This document shows, in pieces, positions 51,933 through 59,871 of a stretch of DNA of 64,000 nt; the stretch's first letter is position 1, and each line of letters begins with the position of its first letter. Source of the stretch: Pseudomonas sp. PDM18 (lineage in GTDB: Bacteria; Pseudomonadota; Gammaproteobacteria; Pseudomonadales; Pseudomonadaceae). The stretch covers positions 1-64,000 of the forward strand of contig NZ_JACVBX010000017.1 in the NCBI RefSeq assembly GCF_014852585.1, in the 5' to 3' direction. The position numbers and the translations under genes were made by a program. The notes beneath the pieces were generated by a model, which was not told the origin of the DNA, searched no databases, and worked only from the letters and a program-made list of their open reading frames with translations.

Positions 51933-52559
51933 ATGCACAACCTGGAAACCCCGACTCTCAAACTTGGGCTGTTCAAGCCCTTTGGCAGCTTCGGCCAGGC
52001 GCTGATTGCCGGCGCCCTGCAACGCCAGCACGAAGTCACCGTGCTGGTCGATGATCTCAACCGTCTGCGCGCGCGCCCGGGCCTGCGCTGCAAGTTGGGC
52101 AGCCTGGATTCGTCGATCGAGGTCAGCGAGGCCGTGTCAGGGCTGGACGCTGTGTTCGCGTTCCTCGACGACCAACCCGCGCAAAGTCTCCCACCGCAGT
52201 GCGGCGCACTGATCGACGGGTGCTTGCGAGTGCAAGTGCCGCGCCTGCTGCTGGTCGGTCACTGGGGCTGGCTGGTGGAACCTGCTGATGCCGATCAGGA
52301 ACAACTTGGGGCCGGCCTCGCCCGCAGCCTTGAAGTCAGCGGCGTGGACTGGACACTGGTGGAAGCACCACGAATGCCCGAAGGCCTGCGCATCGACGAC
52401 TTCAGCCGCGCCGGCAACGCCTCCGCCGACGACTCTGCCCTGACGTTCTCTTACGCCGAGGCGCTGCTGGACGAGATGCAACTGGGCCTGCACACCGGCC
52501 AGTGTTTGCGCCTGCGCAGAGGCGAGGAGTTGCCGCCATGTCCGGCCCCGATGCACTGA
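51933..52559 (+). CDS. NAD(P)-binding Rossmann-fold (NmrA-like) protein
   Basis: 208 residues. Opening beta-alpha-beta LKLGLFKPFGSFGQALIAGA looks like a divergent NmrA/atypical-SDR nucleotide loop (GPFGSFG instead of GATGxxG), followed by VDDLNRLRARPGL and LLVGHWGWLVEPAD. Shorter than usual atypical SDRs. GGAGCC precedes ATG 51933. Stop overlaps the next gene by 22 bp. Substrate unknown; a sensor-like role is possible. Confidence 0.7.
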   Translation: MHNLETPTLKLGLFKPFGSFGQALIAGALQRQHEVTVLVDDLNRLRARPGLRCKLGSLDSSIEVSEAVSGLDAVFAFLDDQPAQSLPPQCGALIDGCLRVQVPRLLLVGHWGWLVEPADADQEQLGAGLARSLEVSGVDWTLVEAPRMPEGLRIDDFSRAGNASADDSALTFSYAEALLDEMQLGLHTGQCLRLRRGEELPPCPAPMH

Positions 52560-52849
52560 GCCAGTTTCTCGGTACCCTGCTGCTGGCGCTGGCCTTCAGC
52601 GCCTTCATCCTCTTCGTGCGCAGCTATCGGCCGGCCGGCGTCAGCGGCCTCTGGTACGACCTCGTGCTGGTGTTCATCGGTGTCTGGCTGGCGCTGTGGC
52701 CTGAGCTGGGCAACTACCTGCGAAGCATGAGCATCGACAGCGCACTGGGTCTGCTGACGGATCTTTTGGCCACGTTGCTGGGCGGGACGCTCGGGGCGGT
52801 AGCGGCGTATGGGTTGCGCAGGGTGATGAGGGAGAGCCGAGGCAGATAG
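52538..52849 (+). CDS. Small membrane protein of unknown function
   Basis: 103 residues with three hydrophobic segments (about 9-26, 36-53, 73-94), a soluble turn WPELGNYLRSMSIDS and an Arg-rich tail (RRVMRESRGR). ATG 52538 has GAGGAGTTGCCGCC upstream and lies inside the end of the Rossmann-fold gene, so the two are probably co-translated. No family recognised. Confidence 0.7.
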   Translation: MSGPDALSQFLGTLLLALAFSAFILFVRSYRPAGVSGLWYDLVLVFIGVWLALWPELGNYLRSMSIDSALGLLTDLLATLLGGTLGAVAAYGLRRVMRESRGR

Positions 52850-53174
52850 GCACAGCCCGCGTGGTAGTTGGCGAGACAAGCGCAGGCTTGGATGCTTTCG
52901 CCCCTCCGTGGGATGGGTAATCCGGAGCAGTATCGGGGCGTGTGTCGCCTCTCGCAGCAGGCGGAACCACCTTGCAGAATGGCGATTGCCCCGCTTGCGC
53001 GGCCTTCACCAACTGGCAATATGCCGCCGCTTGCAGCAAGTCTGGGAAAACAACCCTGGCCACTCTCGGGGCACCGCTCGCGCAACCGACTGCCGGCTTC
53101 TGCGGCAACGCCCTGGCTGTTGCCAGCCAACGCCCGATGACAATACGAAGAACAAACAGACCAAGGATGCCGTC
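52850..53174. other. Intergenic region without recognisable gene
   Basis: About 325 bp. Open frames occur on both strands but none has a ribosome site and protein-like pattern, apart from in-frame leader sequence of the following gene. It should hold the promoter of the next gene; no clear -35/-10 pair, dyad or terminator was recognised. Confidence 0.3.
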
Positions 53175-53639
53175 ATGAGTGACCGGAACATCAAGACCGG
53201 GGAGATCGGTTCATCGCCTACCGGTTCGCTGGATATCACAGCCGCCTACGCCCCACCCACTGCCGACCTGCTGGAGCCGAAAGCCACTGACAGCGAGCCG
53301 CTCCTGCAGCTCAAGAAGCGCATGCAATACTGCTTCATGGGGACATTGGTGCTGAGCATGCTGCCTTCGCTGTTCCTCAAACTGACCGGCGGGGTGCCCC
53401 TGCTGTTCCTGATCCTTGCCTATCTCTCGCCGGTGCTGTGGATCGCCATGCTGGTGTACATCTTCCGTCTGAACAAACGGCTCAGCTCCGTGGGCTACGC
53501 CACGTTCCGCACGTTGATCTCGCTGGTCCCGCTGCTGGCGCTGTACGTGGTGTACCGCACCTCCTATGACGCCAACAAGGTCATCAGGCCCACCCGACCG
53601 GCGCGACGGACGCTGGCGCAGCGGGTGGAGCCGCGATAA
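53175..53639 (+). CDS. Membrane protein of unknown function
   Basis: 154 residues from ATG 53175 (MSDRNIK). A hydrophilic N-terminus of about 45 residues (TGSLDITAAYAPPTADLLEP) is followed by about three membrane helices (about 51-68, 75-97, 110-127) and a basic Arg/Pro-rich tail. The arrangement recalls small DUF-type inner membrane proteins that begin with a disordered acidic stretch. No family recognised. A hairpin shared with the opposite gene follows. Confidence 0.7.
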   Translation: MSDRNIKTGEIGSSPTGSLDITAAYAPPTADLLEPKATDSEPLLQLKKRMQYCFMGTLVLSMLPSLFLKLTGGVPLLFLILAYLSPVLWIAMLVYIFRLNKRLSSVGYATFRTLISLVPLLALYVVYRTSYDANKVIRPTRPARRTLAQRVEPR

Positions 53640-53641
53640 AA

Positions 53642-53666
53642 AAGACGGCCCGCTCAGGGCCGTCTT
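53642..53666. terminator. Bidirectional terminator hairpin
   Basis: AAGACGGCCC (53642-53651) and GGGCCGTCTT (53657-53666) form a perfect 10-bp stem around GCTCA. A run of A on the left (53638-53643) gives a T-run for the minus-strand adhesin operon; CTATT follows on the plus strand. It lies between the two convergent stops. Confidence 0.85.
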
Positions 53667-53685
53667 CTATTCGGTTTCCCGCCAG

Positions 53686-54552
53686 TCACTTGGCCAACGC
53701 CTGGGTTACCGCCTCCGGGTAGTAGGCGATCTTCAGGGTATGCGACTGCCCCATCAGTTGGCCGTTGCCGTACCAGGTGATGTTGTCCTGACGCAGCGTC
53801 ATGCCGTCGCTGCTGTATTCGTACTCGCCGCCGTTGGAAGTGCTGAAGGCAAAGCGCTCACTGTCCATCTGCTTCAGGTCGAAGCGGGTGCCGGGTGGCG
53901 GCATCATTTCCTTGACGCGTTTGAGGTAGGCGGGTGCCAGCTCGGAGAACAGCTCGCGGGTACGGGCCTGATACTGGGCGTCGGTTAGGCCAGGGGTCTG
54001 CTGCAGCTTCTCGGCGATCAGGATGAAGTACTCGGCATCGGTGCGGGCCAGGGCCATGCGCACGGCCATGACTTCGCCGAGACGGGCCTGGTCGACCTGG
54101 ACCTTGCCGTCGGCGCCTTTCTGCGGGGCGATGAATTCGTTGCCGTCCACCTGGATCATCGGCGCGGTCGCCAGGTAGGCGGCGCAGGCGATCTGCTGCC
54201 CGGCGCGGTTGCCGTTGACCAGCAGCGCGGTTACGCCGCCCTTCTCTTTCAGATGTTGCGTGGTCTCGCCACTGGCAGCGACGAAGCGGTCCACCTCCGC
54301 CTGGCTGGTTTCAGCGCGAGCCAGCCCGCAGATCTGCTGCATCACGGCGGGGTTGCGCTTGCCGTCCACCAGCGGGCTCATGCTGAACACAGCGTTGCGG
54401 ATGATCGGCAGTGCCGGATAGTCCAGCGTGCCCAGTTTCTGTTGGGTGGTCGTGGAGGCATGGCTAGCGGGAGCCTGATCGGAGCCTTTGCAGCCGGCCA
54501 GCAGGCAAACGGGAATCAACATCGCGGTCAGCCATTTGCTTTGAATGTTCAT
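53686..54552 (-). CDS. Lipoprotein at the end of the adhesin operon
   Basis: 288 residues from ATG 54552, preceded by GAGGAACACACC. Lipoprotein signal with lipobox LLAGC at about Cys20, then a Ser/Thr/Gln-rich linker and a mostly helical mature part with no familiar motif (TLRQDNITWYGNGQLMGQ near the end). It follows the TpgA-like gene by 10 bp and is terminated by the hairpin at 53642, so it is the last gene of the adhesin operon. Its role is unknown; assistance in adhesin assembly is a guess from context. Confidence 0.8.
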   Translation of the reverse strand: MNIQSKWLTAMLIPVCLLAGCKGSDQAPASHASTTTQQKLGTLDYPALPIIRNAVFSMSPLVDGKRNPAVMQQICGLARAETSQAEVDRFVAASGETTQHLKEKGGVTALLVNGNRAGQQIACAAYLATAPMIQVDGNEFIAPQKGADGKVQVDQARLGEVMAVRMALARTDAEYFILIAEKLQQTPGLTDAQYQARTRELFSELAPAYLKRVKEMMPPPGTRFDLKQMDSERFAFSTSNGGEYEYSSDGMTLRQDNITWYGNGQLMGQSHTLKIAYYPEAVTQALAK

Positions 54553-54562
54553 GGTGTGTTCC

Positions 54563-55390
54563 TCACTCTTGAGCTTGCGCCGCAACGGCGCTGGATTCGA
54601 TGACGACCCGGCGATCGGCCGCCAGGCAGTTGATCAGTTGGGCGCGCGGCATATCCGGGCAATCGGCGACCGGCTCGGCCGCCCCGGCACCACGTACGCG
54701 CATCGCAGCCGACGGCACGCCAGCGGCGGCCAGGTAGTTGCGCACCGCCTCGGCGCGACGGCGCGACAGGTCGAGGTTATAGGCGGGCGAACCGAGACGG
54801 TCGGTGTGGCCGCTGATGCTGATGCGCGACGGCTGCTGTGCTTTCAATTGTTCGGCCAGGGATGCCAGGCTTGCGCGGCCGGCAGGGCTGAGTTCGGCGC
54901 TGTTGAAGGCGAAAGTGGCATCACCGCCGAGGGTGACGCGCTGCGGGGCCGCAGGCACCGGCGCCGTCACGGGGGACTGCTGGGCAGGCCTGGCCTGATC
55001 CAGGCAGTCAACCGGCGAGAACAGGAAGGTCTGCGCCTGCATGTCCTTGTCGAACAGCACCTTGTACTGGCAGACCAGATCCTCGCGGCCGGCGCGGCGG
55101 AAGCGCAGGACATAGTCCCACTCGTGCACGCCGAACATGCCCTCCTGGAAGTGCGGGGTACCGAGCAGTTCGTAGAGCTGGGCCTTGCCCATGCCCGGCT
55201 GCACCTTGCCCAGGTTCTCCAGGTTCACGTAGCTGCCCTGAGGGCGATAGGAATCACTGATGGCGGGGAATTTAGGATCGGCACTATGGCCCTGGGCATC
55301 GACCACGCTGTGGCTGCCACAGGCCGCCAGCAGCAGACCGCTGCAGGCCAGAGCCAGGGTGCACAGGTTGCGGATATTGAAAGTATTCAT
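54563..55390 (-). CDS. TpgA-like BamE/SmpA-OmpA lipoprotein (adhesin-associated)
   Basis: 275 residues from ATG 55390, preceded by AGAGGAGGTCAAG. Lipobox LLAAC near Cys24. A BamE/SmpA-type segment (QPGMGKAQLYELLGTPHFQE, about 62-81) is joined to a C-terminal OmpA/Pal peptidoglycan-binding domain (FAFNSAELSPAG, ISGHTDRLGSPAYNLDLSRR, about 160-270). This fusion is the composition of TpgA, which helps biogenesis of the trimeric autotransporter AtaA in Acinetobacter. Here it directly follows the trimeric autotransporter gene (50 bp), supporting the same role. Confidence 0.85.
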   Translation of the reverse strand: MNTFNIRNLCTLALACSGLLLAACGSHSVVDAQGHSADPKFPAISDSYRPQGSYVNLENLGKVQPGMGKAQLYELLGTPHFQEGMFGVHEWDYVLRFRRAGREDLVCQYKVLFDKDMQAQTFLFSPVDCLDQARPAQQSPVTAPVPAAPQRVTLGGDATFAFNSAELSPAGRASLASLAEQLKAQQPSRISISGHTDRLGSPAYNLDLSRRRAEAVRNYLAAAGVPSAAMRVRGAGAAEPVADCPDMPRAQLINCLAADRRVVIESSAVAAQAQE

Positions 55391-55440
55391 CTTGACCTCC
55401 TCTGCGCGACCCGACCGGGGCCGGGCCGCGACGCAATGAC

Positions 55441-58400
55441 TTACCACTGGTAACCGAGACCGACGGCGACGCCGGCGTCACCCTGGCTGCTGGTGCTGCC
55501 CTGCAGCTTGGTGACCCACTTGCCGTTGTCGGAGATGCGCGAAACGCCAATCGCCAGGGCGCCCTGGCCGCGGTAGTTGCCCAGCCCGACGGTGGCCATG
55601 CTGGCCCCGGCCGAGTGCGGCTGCGGCAGGGTTGCCATGGCCATGGCCCCGGCGATACCGGCGCTGAGGATGTCGTCCTGTTTCTTCAGGTCGTGGCGCA
55701 GCGCGTTGTAGCGCGAGTCGGTGTAGTCGTAGAACTGGTTGGAGATGTCACCCATGCTTTGCTGCAACTGGCTGACGTTCACCGCGTCGGTCGGCGCAGT
55801 GCCGGCGGCGACGTTGGTGATCTGCCGCTCGTTGCCGGCGCTGCCCACCGAGACGCTGTTGGCGCGGTCGGCCACCGAGTTGGCGCCCACTGCCACCGAA
55901 TTCTGCGCCTGGGCGCTGGAGCCGTTGCCCAGGGCAGTGGAGTTGGCGCCGCTTGCCCGCGCACGGGTGCCGATGGCCGCACTGTTGTTGCCGGAAGCCT
56001 CTGCTCCCGCACCACCAGCCACCGCATCGGTGCCGGTGGGGCGCGGCTTGGGCAGGTTGCTGCTGTTGTTCACCTGGAACATGCCATCAGTGCCGTTCTG
56101 CAGCTGGGTGATGTCGGTCTTCGCCTGGGTGACGCGATTGTCGACGTTGTTGATGGTGCTGTTGATCGTGTCGCCGTGATCGCGCAGCTGGGAGACGTTG
56201 ACCGCATCGGTGTCGGCCTCGCCGGCCTTGACGTTAGTGATCTGCCGTTCGTTGCCGGCACTGCCCACCGAGACGCTGTTGTCGCGATCGGCCACCGAGT
56301 CGGCGCCCAGGGCCACGCTGTTGGCTGCCTCGGCACTGGCCCCGGCGCCGATGGCCGAGCTGCGCTCACCGGTGGCGGCAGCACCGTCACCCATGGCCAC
56401 CGAGGAACTGCCGGTGGCGCTGGCGCCGGTGCCCACCGCAGTGGCGCTATCCCCGCTGGCGGTTGCGCTGCTGCCAACCGCACTGGCGTTGCTGGCGCTG
56501 GCATTGGCGCCGTCCCCCATGGCCAGGGAAGAAGTCCCGGAAGCCTGGGCGGCCGGGCCGACGGCGATGGAATCAGTGCCGCTGGCGACCGAGTCGGGTT
56601 TCTGCGAGTTGGCGTGGAAGTACTTGAAGCCGCCCAAAGTGATGTTGTTGATCTGCGTGGTCACTTCGTAGAGCTGCGAGCCGTTCACCGCGTCGGTGGA
56701 AGTGGAGTTGATATCGCCGGCGGCGACGTTGGTGATCTTGCTCGGCCCACGCCCGCCGTGGTTGGCGTTGTAGGCACCGTTGCCGCCGTTGGCAGTCGGG
56801 TCCCAGAGCAGCGCATCCTGGCCCAGCTGGTCGGTGCGGTCGGCAACGCCCTTGAGTTGCGAGACGTTCACCGCGTCGGTTTCTTCCGCGCCTGCTGCAA
56901 CACCCGTGACACGCCGATTGCCGACGTTGACTTCACCCGTTGCGGTCCCGCCCACCAGGTACGCCTGATGCCCCAGGGTGCTGCCATCGGCGATGGAGCC
57001 GGCGCCCAGCGCCACGCTGCCGTCATGGCTGGATACAGCACCCATGCCGATGGCCACGGAATCCTGACCGAGGGCTGCCGAATCGGTGCCGGTGGAGTTG
57101 GCGTGGAAGTACTTGGTACCGGTTTTGTAGATGTTGTCGACGTGGTCGCCCAGATCGGAGACATCGCCTTCGACGTTGGTGACGCGACCGTCCAGGTTCG
57201 TGACCTGGGTGTTGGTTGCGGAGAGCTGCGAACCATTCACTGCGTCAGTGGAGGTGTCGTTGATATCACCGGCGGCGACGTTGGTGATCTTGTTCGGCCC
57301 AATGCCATAGTGGTTGGCGCTGAAGCTGTTGGTGCCCCAGTCCCAGAGCAGCGCGTCCTGGCTCAGTTGCTCGGCGCGGTCGGCAACGCCCCGCAGTTGC
57401 GAGACGTTCACCGCATCGGTGTCGTCGGCGCCGGCGGCGAGGTTGGTGATACGACGTTCTGCGTTGATTGCGCCGACCGAGACTTCGCCGGTCGCCAGCC
57501 CTCGGGGCGGATGGCCGCCCGCCATGTAGGCCGGTCTGTTCAGATCCGTCCCCGTGCTGCTGTTTGCGCCCAGCGCCACGCTGTTAGAAGTGCTGGCAGT
57601 GGCGTTGCGGCCCAGGGCAAGCGCGCTGTCTCCCGTCGCCTGAGCCTGGTAGCCAACCGCTGTGGAACCCTGGCCCCTGGCGTAGGCGTCTTCCACCGGC
57701 AGGCCGCTGTCGTTGGTGCGCACATAGCGGATGCCGCGACCGTTCAGGGTGACATTGCTGTCGCTGTCGTCACCGAAGACATTGCTCACGCGGTTGTCGA
57801 CATTGGTGACGTTCTGGTTGGTCTGGTGCAACTGCGAACCGTTGACTGCATCGGTGGAAGTGCTGTTGACGTCGCCCGCGGCGACATTGCTGATCTTGTT
57901 CGGGCCGCGTCCGCCATGATTGGCGCTGAACGCACCCTGGCCATTGTCGGCTGTCGGATCCCAGAGCAGTGCGTCCTGGGCCAGTTGGCCAGTTACACCC
58001 TTGAGCTGGGCGACGTTGACCGCATCGCTGTCCAGGGTGCCGGCGGCCAGGCCGGTGATCTGCCGGTAGTTGCCGGTGGTAGCGTCGCCCACGGCAATGG
58101 CGCCAAGGGTGCCGGTGGTTGCCATGATGGCGGCGGCGCGGTCCGGGGCCACGTTACTGGGCAGGTAGCCCTGCTGGCCGGCAACGGTGCCGGCCACGGA
58201 GCCCGAACCCAGGGCCACGCCGCCGGTGACGTTGGCCTGCGCACCGGTGCCCAGGGCCATGGCGTTCTGCTGGCTGGCTACAGCATCGTTGCCGATGGCG
58301 ACCGAGTCCTGTGCGGTGGCGCGAGTGCCGGTGGGGTTGCCGCTGGCATCGGTGCCAATATTGCCAATGGCCATGGAGTTGGTCGGGTTGGTGCCGAACT

Positions 58401-58851
58401 TGTTGTTCAGGCCGATGCGGCCGCCGTTGACGTACAGCTCGTTGCCCAGGGTCAGGGAGTCAGTGCCGTCGGTGCGGGCGCCAGAGCCATAGAAGAGGAC
58501 ACGGGCGGTCTGACTGGCCTTGTCGCTGGTCAGGCAGTTGGTGTTGTTGCTGTCGTACTTCCAGCCGGTGCTGCCGGTATCCCCGGTGTCGTGGACGAAG
58601 ATGCAACCCGAATCGTTGCTGGCATCATTGACGTAGAGGCCGGGATTGCCGGAAACACCCTTCTCGAAGGTCGACCCGTTCTTATACGGCGTCGCCGCGA
58701 AGGTCGAGGTCAGCGGGCTGCAAAGTATCGAGACGGCCAGCGTCCCGACCATCACACCGCGCCCCGTTTTGCGGTGCGCCGTGGCGAACTCCGAAGCGGC
58801 GACCCACGCATTACGCGTGGTACTCCAGACCAGACGATAAATCCTGTTCAT
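55441..58851 (-). CDS. Trimeric autotransporter adhesin (YadA/Hia type)
   Basis: 1136 residues. Begins with an extended signal peptide region MNRIYRLVWSTTRNAWVAAS. The passenger has YadA-head repeats of the SVAIGNDAVASQQNAMALGT type and eight DAVN(V/G)(S/A)QL neck motifs joining beta heads to coiled-coil stalk segments. HANS-containing modules (YFHANSTGTDS; YFHANSQKPDS) occur twice. The last 90 or so are a YadA-like membrane anchor ending VAVGLGYQW. It should form a homotrimeric surface fibre for attachment. Partners: TPR protein upstream, TpgA-like lipoprotein downstream. Confidence 0.95.
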   Translation of the reverse strand: MNRIYRLVWSTTRNAWVAASEFATAHRKTGRGVMVGTLAVSILCSPLTSTFAATPYKNGSTFEKGVSGNPGLYVNDASNDSGCIFVHDTGDTGSTGWKYDSNNTNCLTSDKASQTARVLFYGSGARTDGTDSLTLGNELYVNGGRIGLNNKFGTNPTNSMAIGNIGTDASGNPTGTRATAQDSVAIGNDAVASQQNAMALGTGAQANVTGGVALGSGSVAGTVAGQQGYLPSNVAPDRAAAIMATTGTLGAIAVGDATTGNYRQITGLAAGTLDSDAVNVAQLKGVTGQLAQDALLWDPTADNGQGAFSANHGGRGPNKISNVAAGDVNSTSTDAVNGSQLHQTNQNVTNVDNRVSNVFGDDSDSNVTLNGRGIRYVRTNDSGLPVEDAYARGQGSTAVGYQAQATGDSALALGRNATASTSNSVALGANSSTGTDLNRPAYMAGGHPPRGLATGEVSVGAINAERRITNLAAGADDTDAVNVSQLRGVADRAEQLSQDALLWDWGTNSFSANHYGIGPNKITNVAAGDINDTSTDAVNGSQLSATNTQVTNLDGRVTNVEGDVSDLGDHVDNIYKTGTKYFHANSTGTDSAALGQDSVAIGMGAVSSHDGSVALGAGSIADGSTLGHQAYLVGGTATGEVNVGNRRVTGVAAGAEETDAVNVSQLKGVADRTDQLGQDALLWDPTANGGNGAYNANHGGRGPSKITNVAAGDINSTSTDAVNGSQLYEVTTQINNITLGGFKYFHANSQKPDSVASGTDSIAVGPAAQASGTSSLAMGDGANASASNASAVGSSATASGDSATAVGTGASATGSSSVAMGDGAAATGERSSAIGAGASAEAANSVALGADSVADRDNSVSVGSAGNERQITNVKAGEADTDAVNVSQLRDHGDTINSTINNVDNRVTQAKTDITQLQNGTDGMFQVNNSSNLPKPRPTGTDAVAGGAGAEASGNNSAAIGTRARASGANSTALGNGSSAQAQNSVAVGANSVADRANSVSVGSAGNERQITNVAAGTAPTDAVNVSQLQQSMGDISNQFYDYTDSRYNALRHDLKKQDDILSAGIAGAMAMATLPQPHSAGASMATVGLGNYRGQGALAIGVSRISDNGKWVTKLQGSTSSQGDAGVAVGLGYQW

Positions 58852-58898
58852 GAGAAGCTCCTTCCAGGGGCGCTGCCCCCGGGGTCTGCGAAGGGATA

Positions 58899-59768
58899 TC
58901 AGCGGGAGGACAGCTGCAGGGCGCGGCTGGACTGGATCAGTTGCGGGCGCTCCATGGCGGTCGGGCGCGACTGCTGCAGCGCGCGCTCGTACAGGCGCAG
59001 CGCGCCGGCGTGGTCCTGGCGGACGTAGTCGAGATAACCGCCGGCGAACAGCCCGGCCTCGGTGCGCAGGTCACGCTTGACCGCGTCGGGGGCCTGCAGG
59101 CCATCGATCTGGGCGAACACCGCAGAGCTGTCGGACTTGCCCTGGAACAGCGCGAGCATGGCGCGCTGGTGCTCGTCGACCGGCTTGATGGCGCGGGCGA
59201 GTTTCTCCACACGCGCCTTGGTAACAGCCGGTTTGACGCCGACGTCGCTGGCCTGGCGGGCGGTTACCCAAAGGTTCCAGAGGCCGGCGTAGGCCTGGAC
59301 CTGCGGATTGGGAGAGGTTTTCTGCAGTTCGGCGAAGGCCTTGCCGGCCTGGTCGAAGCGGCCCAGTGCGGCGAGGTTCACTGCTGACGGCAAGGCGATC
59401 ACCGTCGCCTGGTCGCTGCCCTTGAGAGCGTCGTAGAACTGCCGGGCACGCATGTGGCGGCCGCCGGCATCCTCAATGAAGGCCTGCTCGGCCAGGGCTC
59501 GGCTGCCGCCCTGCCCTTGCGCGCCGGCTTCGCGCAGCAGCGCCTGGGCCGAGGCAAGGTCGCCTTCGAGCAGTTGCTGGTGAGCCAGCAGCACCAGGGG
59601 GTGAGTGACCTGTTGCGCGACGGGCTGTGCGCCTTGTTGAGCGGGAGCCTGCGGCGCAGGTTGGACCGGGCCGGCCAGGGCCGAGCCAGTGGCGACCAGC
59701 AAGGCCAGGGCGAGGGCGGAAAGCTTGCCGGAGCGACTGCAGCCGGCGGTTTTAGAGGGATGGTTCAT
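58899..59768 (-). CDS. Periplasmic TPR-like protein of the adhesin operon
   Basis: 289 residues with a signal peptide ending ATGSALAG, then a Pro/Gln/Ala-rich linker (PVQPAPQAPAQQGAQPVAQQ). The rest is paired helices of TPR form: LLAHQQLLEGDLASAQALLR, AALGRFDQAGKAFAELQK, DYVRQDHAGALRLYERALQQ. It precedes the adhesin gene by 47 bp on the same strand, so it is likely co-transcribed and may help export or assembly (inference). No catalytic motif. Confidence 0.82.
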   Translation of the reverse strand: MNHPSKTAGCSRSGKLSALALALLVATGSALAGPVQPAPQAPAQQGAQPVAQQVTHPLVLLAHQQLLEGDLASAQALLREAGAQGQGGSRALAEQAFIEDAGGRHMRARQFYDALKGSDQATVIALPSAVNLAALGRFDQAGKAFAELQKTSPNPQVQAYAGLWNLWVTARQASDVGVKPAVTKARVEKLARAIKPVDEHQRAMLALFQGKSDSSAVFAQIDGLQAPDAVKRDLRTEAGLFAGGYLDYVRQDHAGALRLYERALQQSRPTAMERPQLIQSSRALQLSSR

Positions 59769-59871
59769 GGCGGCAACTCCTGTAAAGGTTCGAGTTACCG
59801 CCCTGCTAGGAAGGGCGGAGGCAAAGCGAACTCAGAGTCCTCCCCGCTCCACCATCAGAGTTTTTCCGCAG

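Noticed and set aside
52908-53174. N-terminal extension of the membrane protein at 53175
   Set aside because: Arg/Cys-rich, not membrane-protein-like, and the ATG at 53175 has protein-like sequence after it.
55615-59028. 1137-codon plus-strand frame opposite the trimeric adhesin
   Set aside because: Mirror of the adhesin repeats; the minus-strand frame has the ESPR-like signal, neck motifs and YadA anchor.
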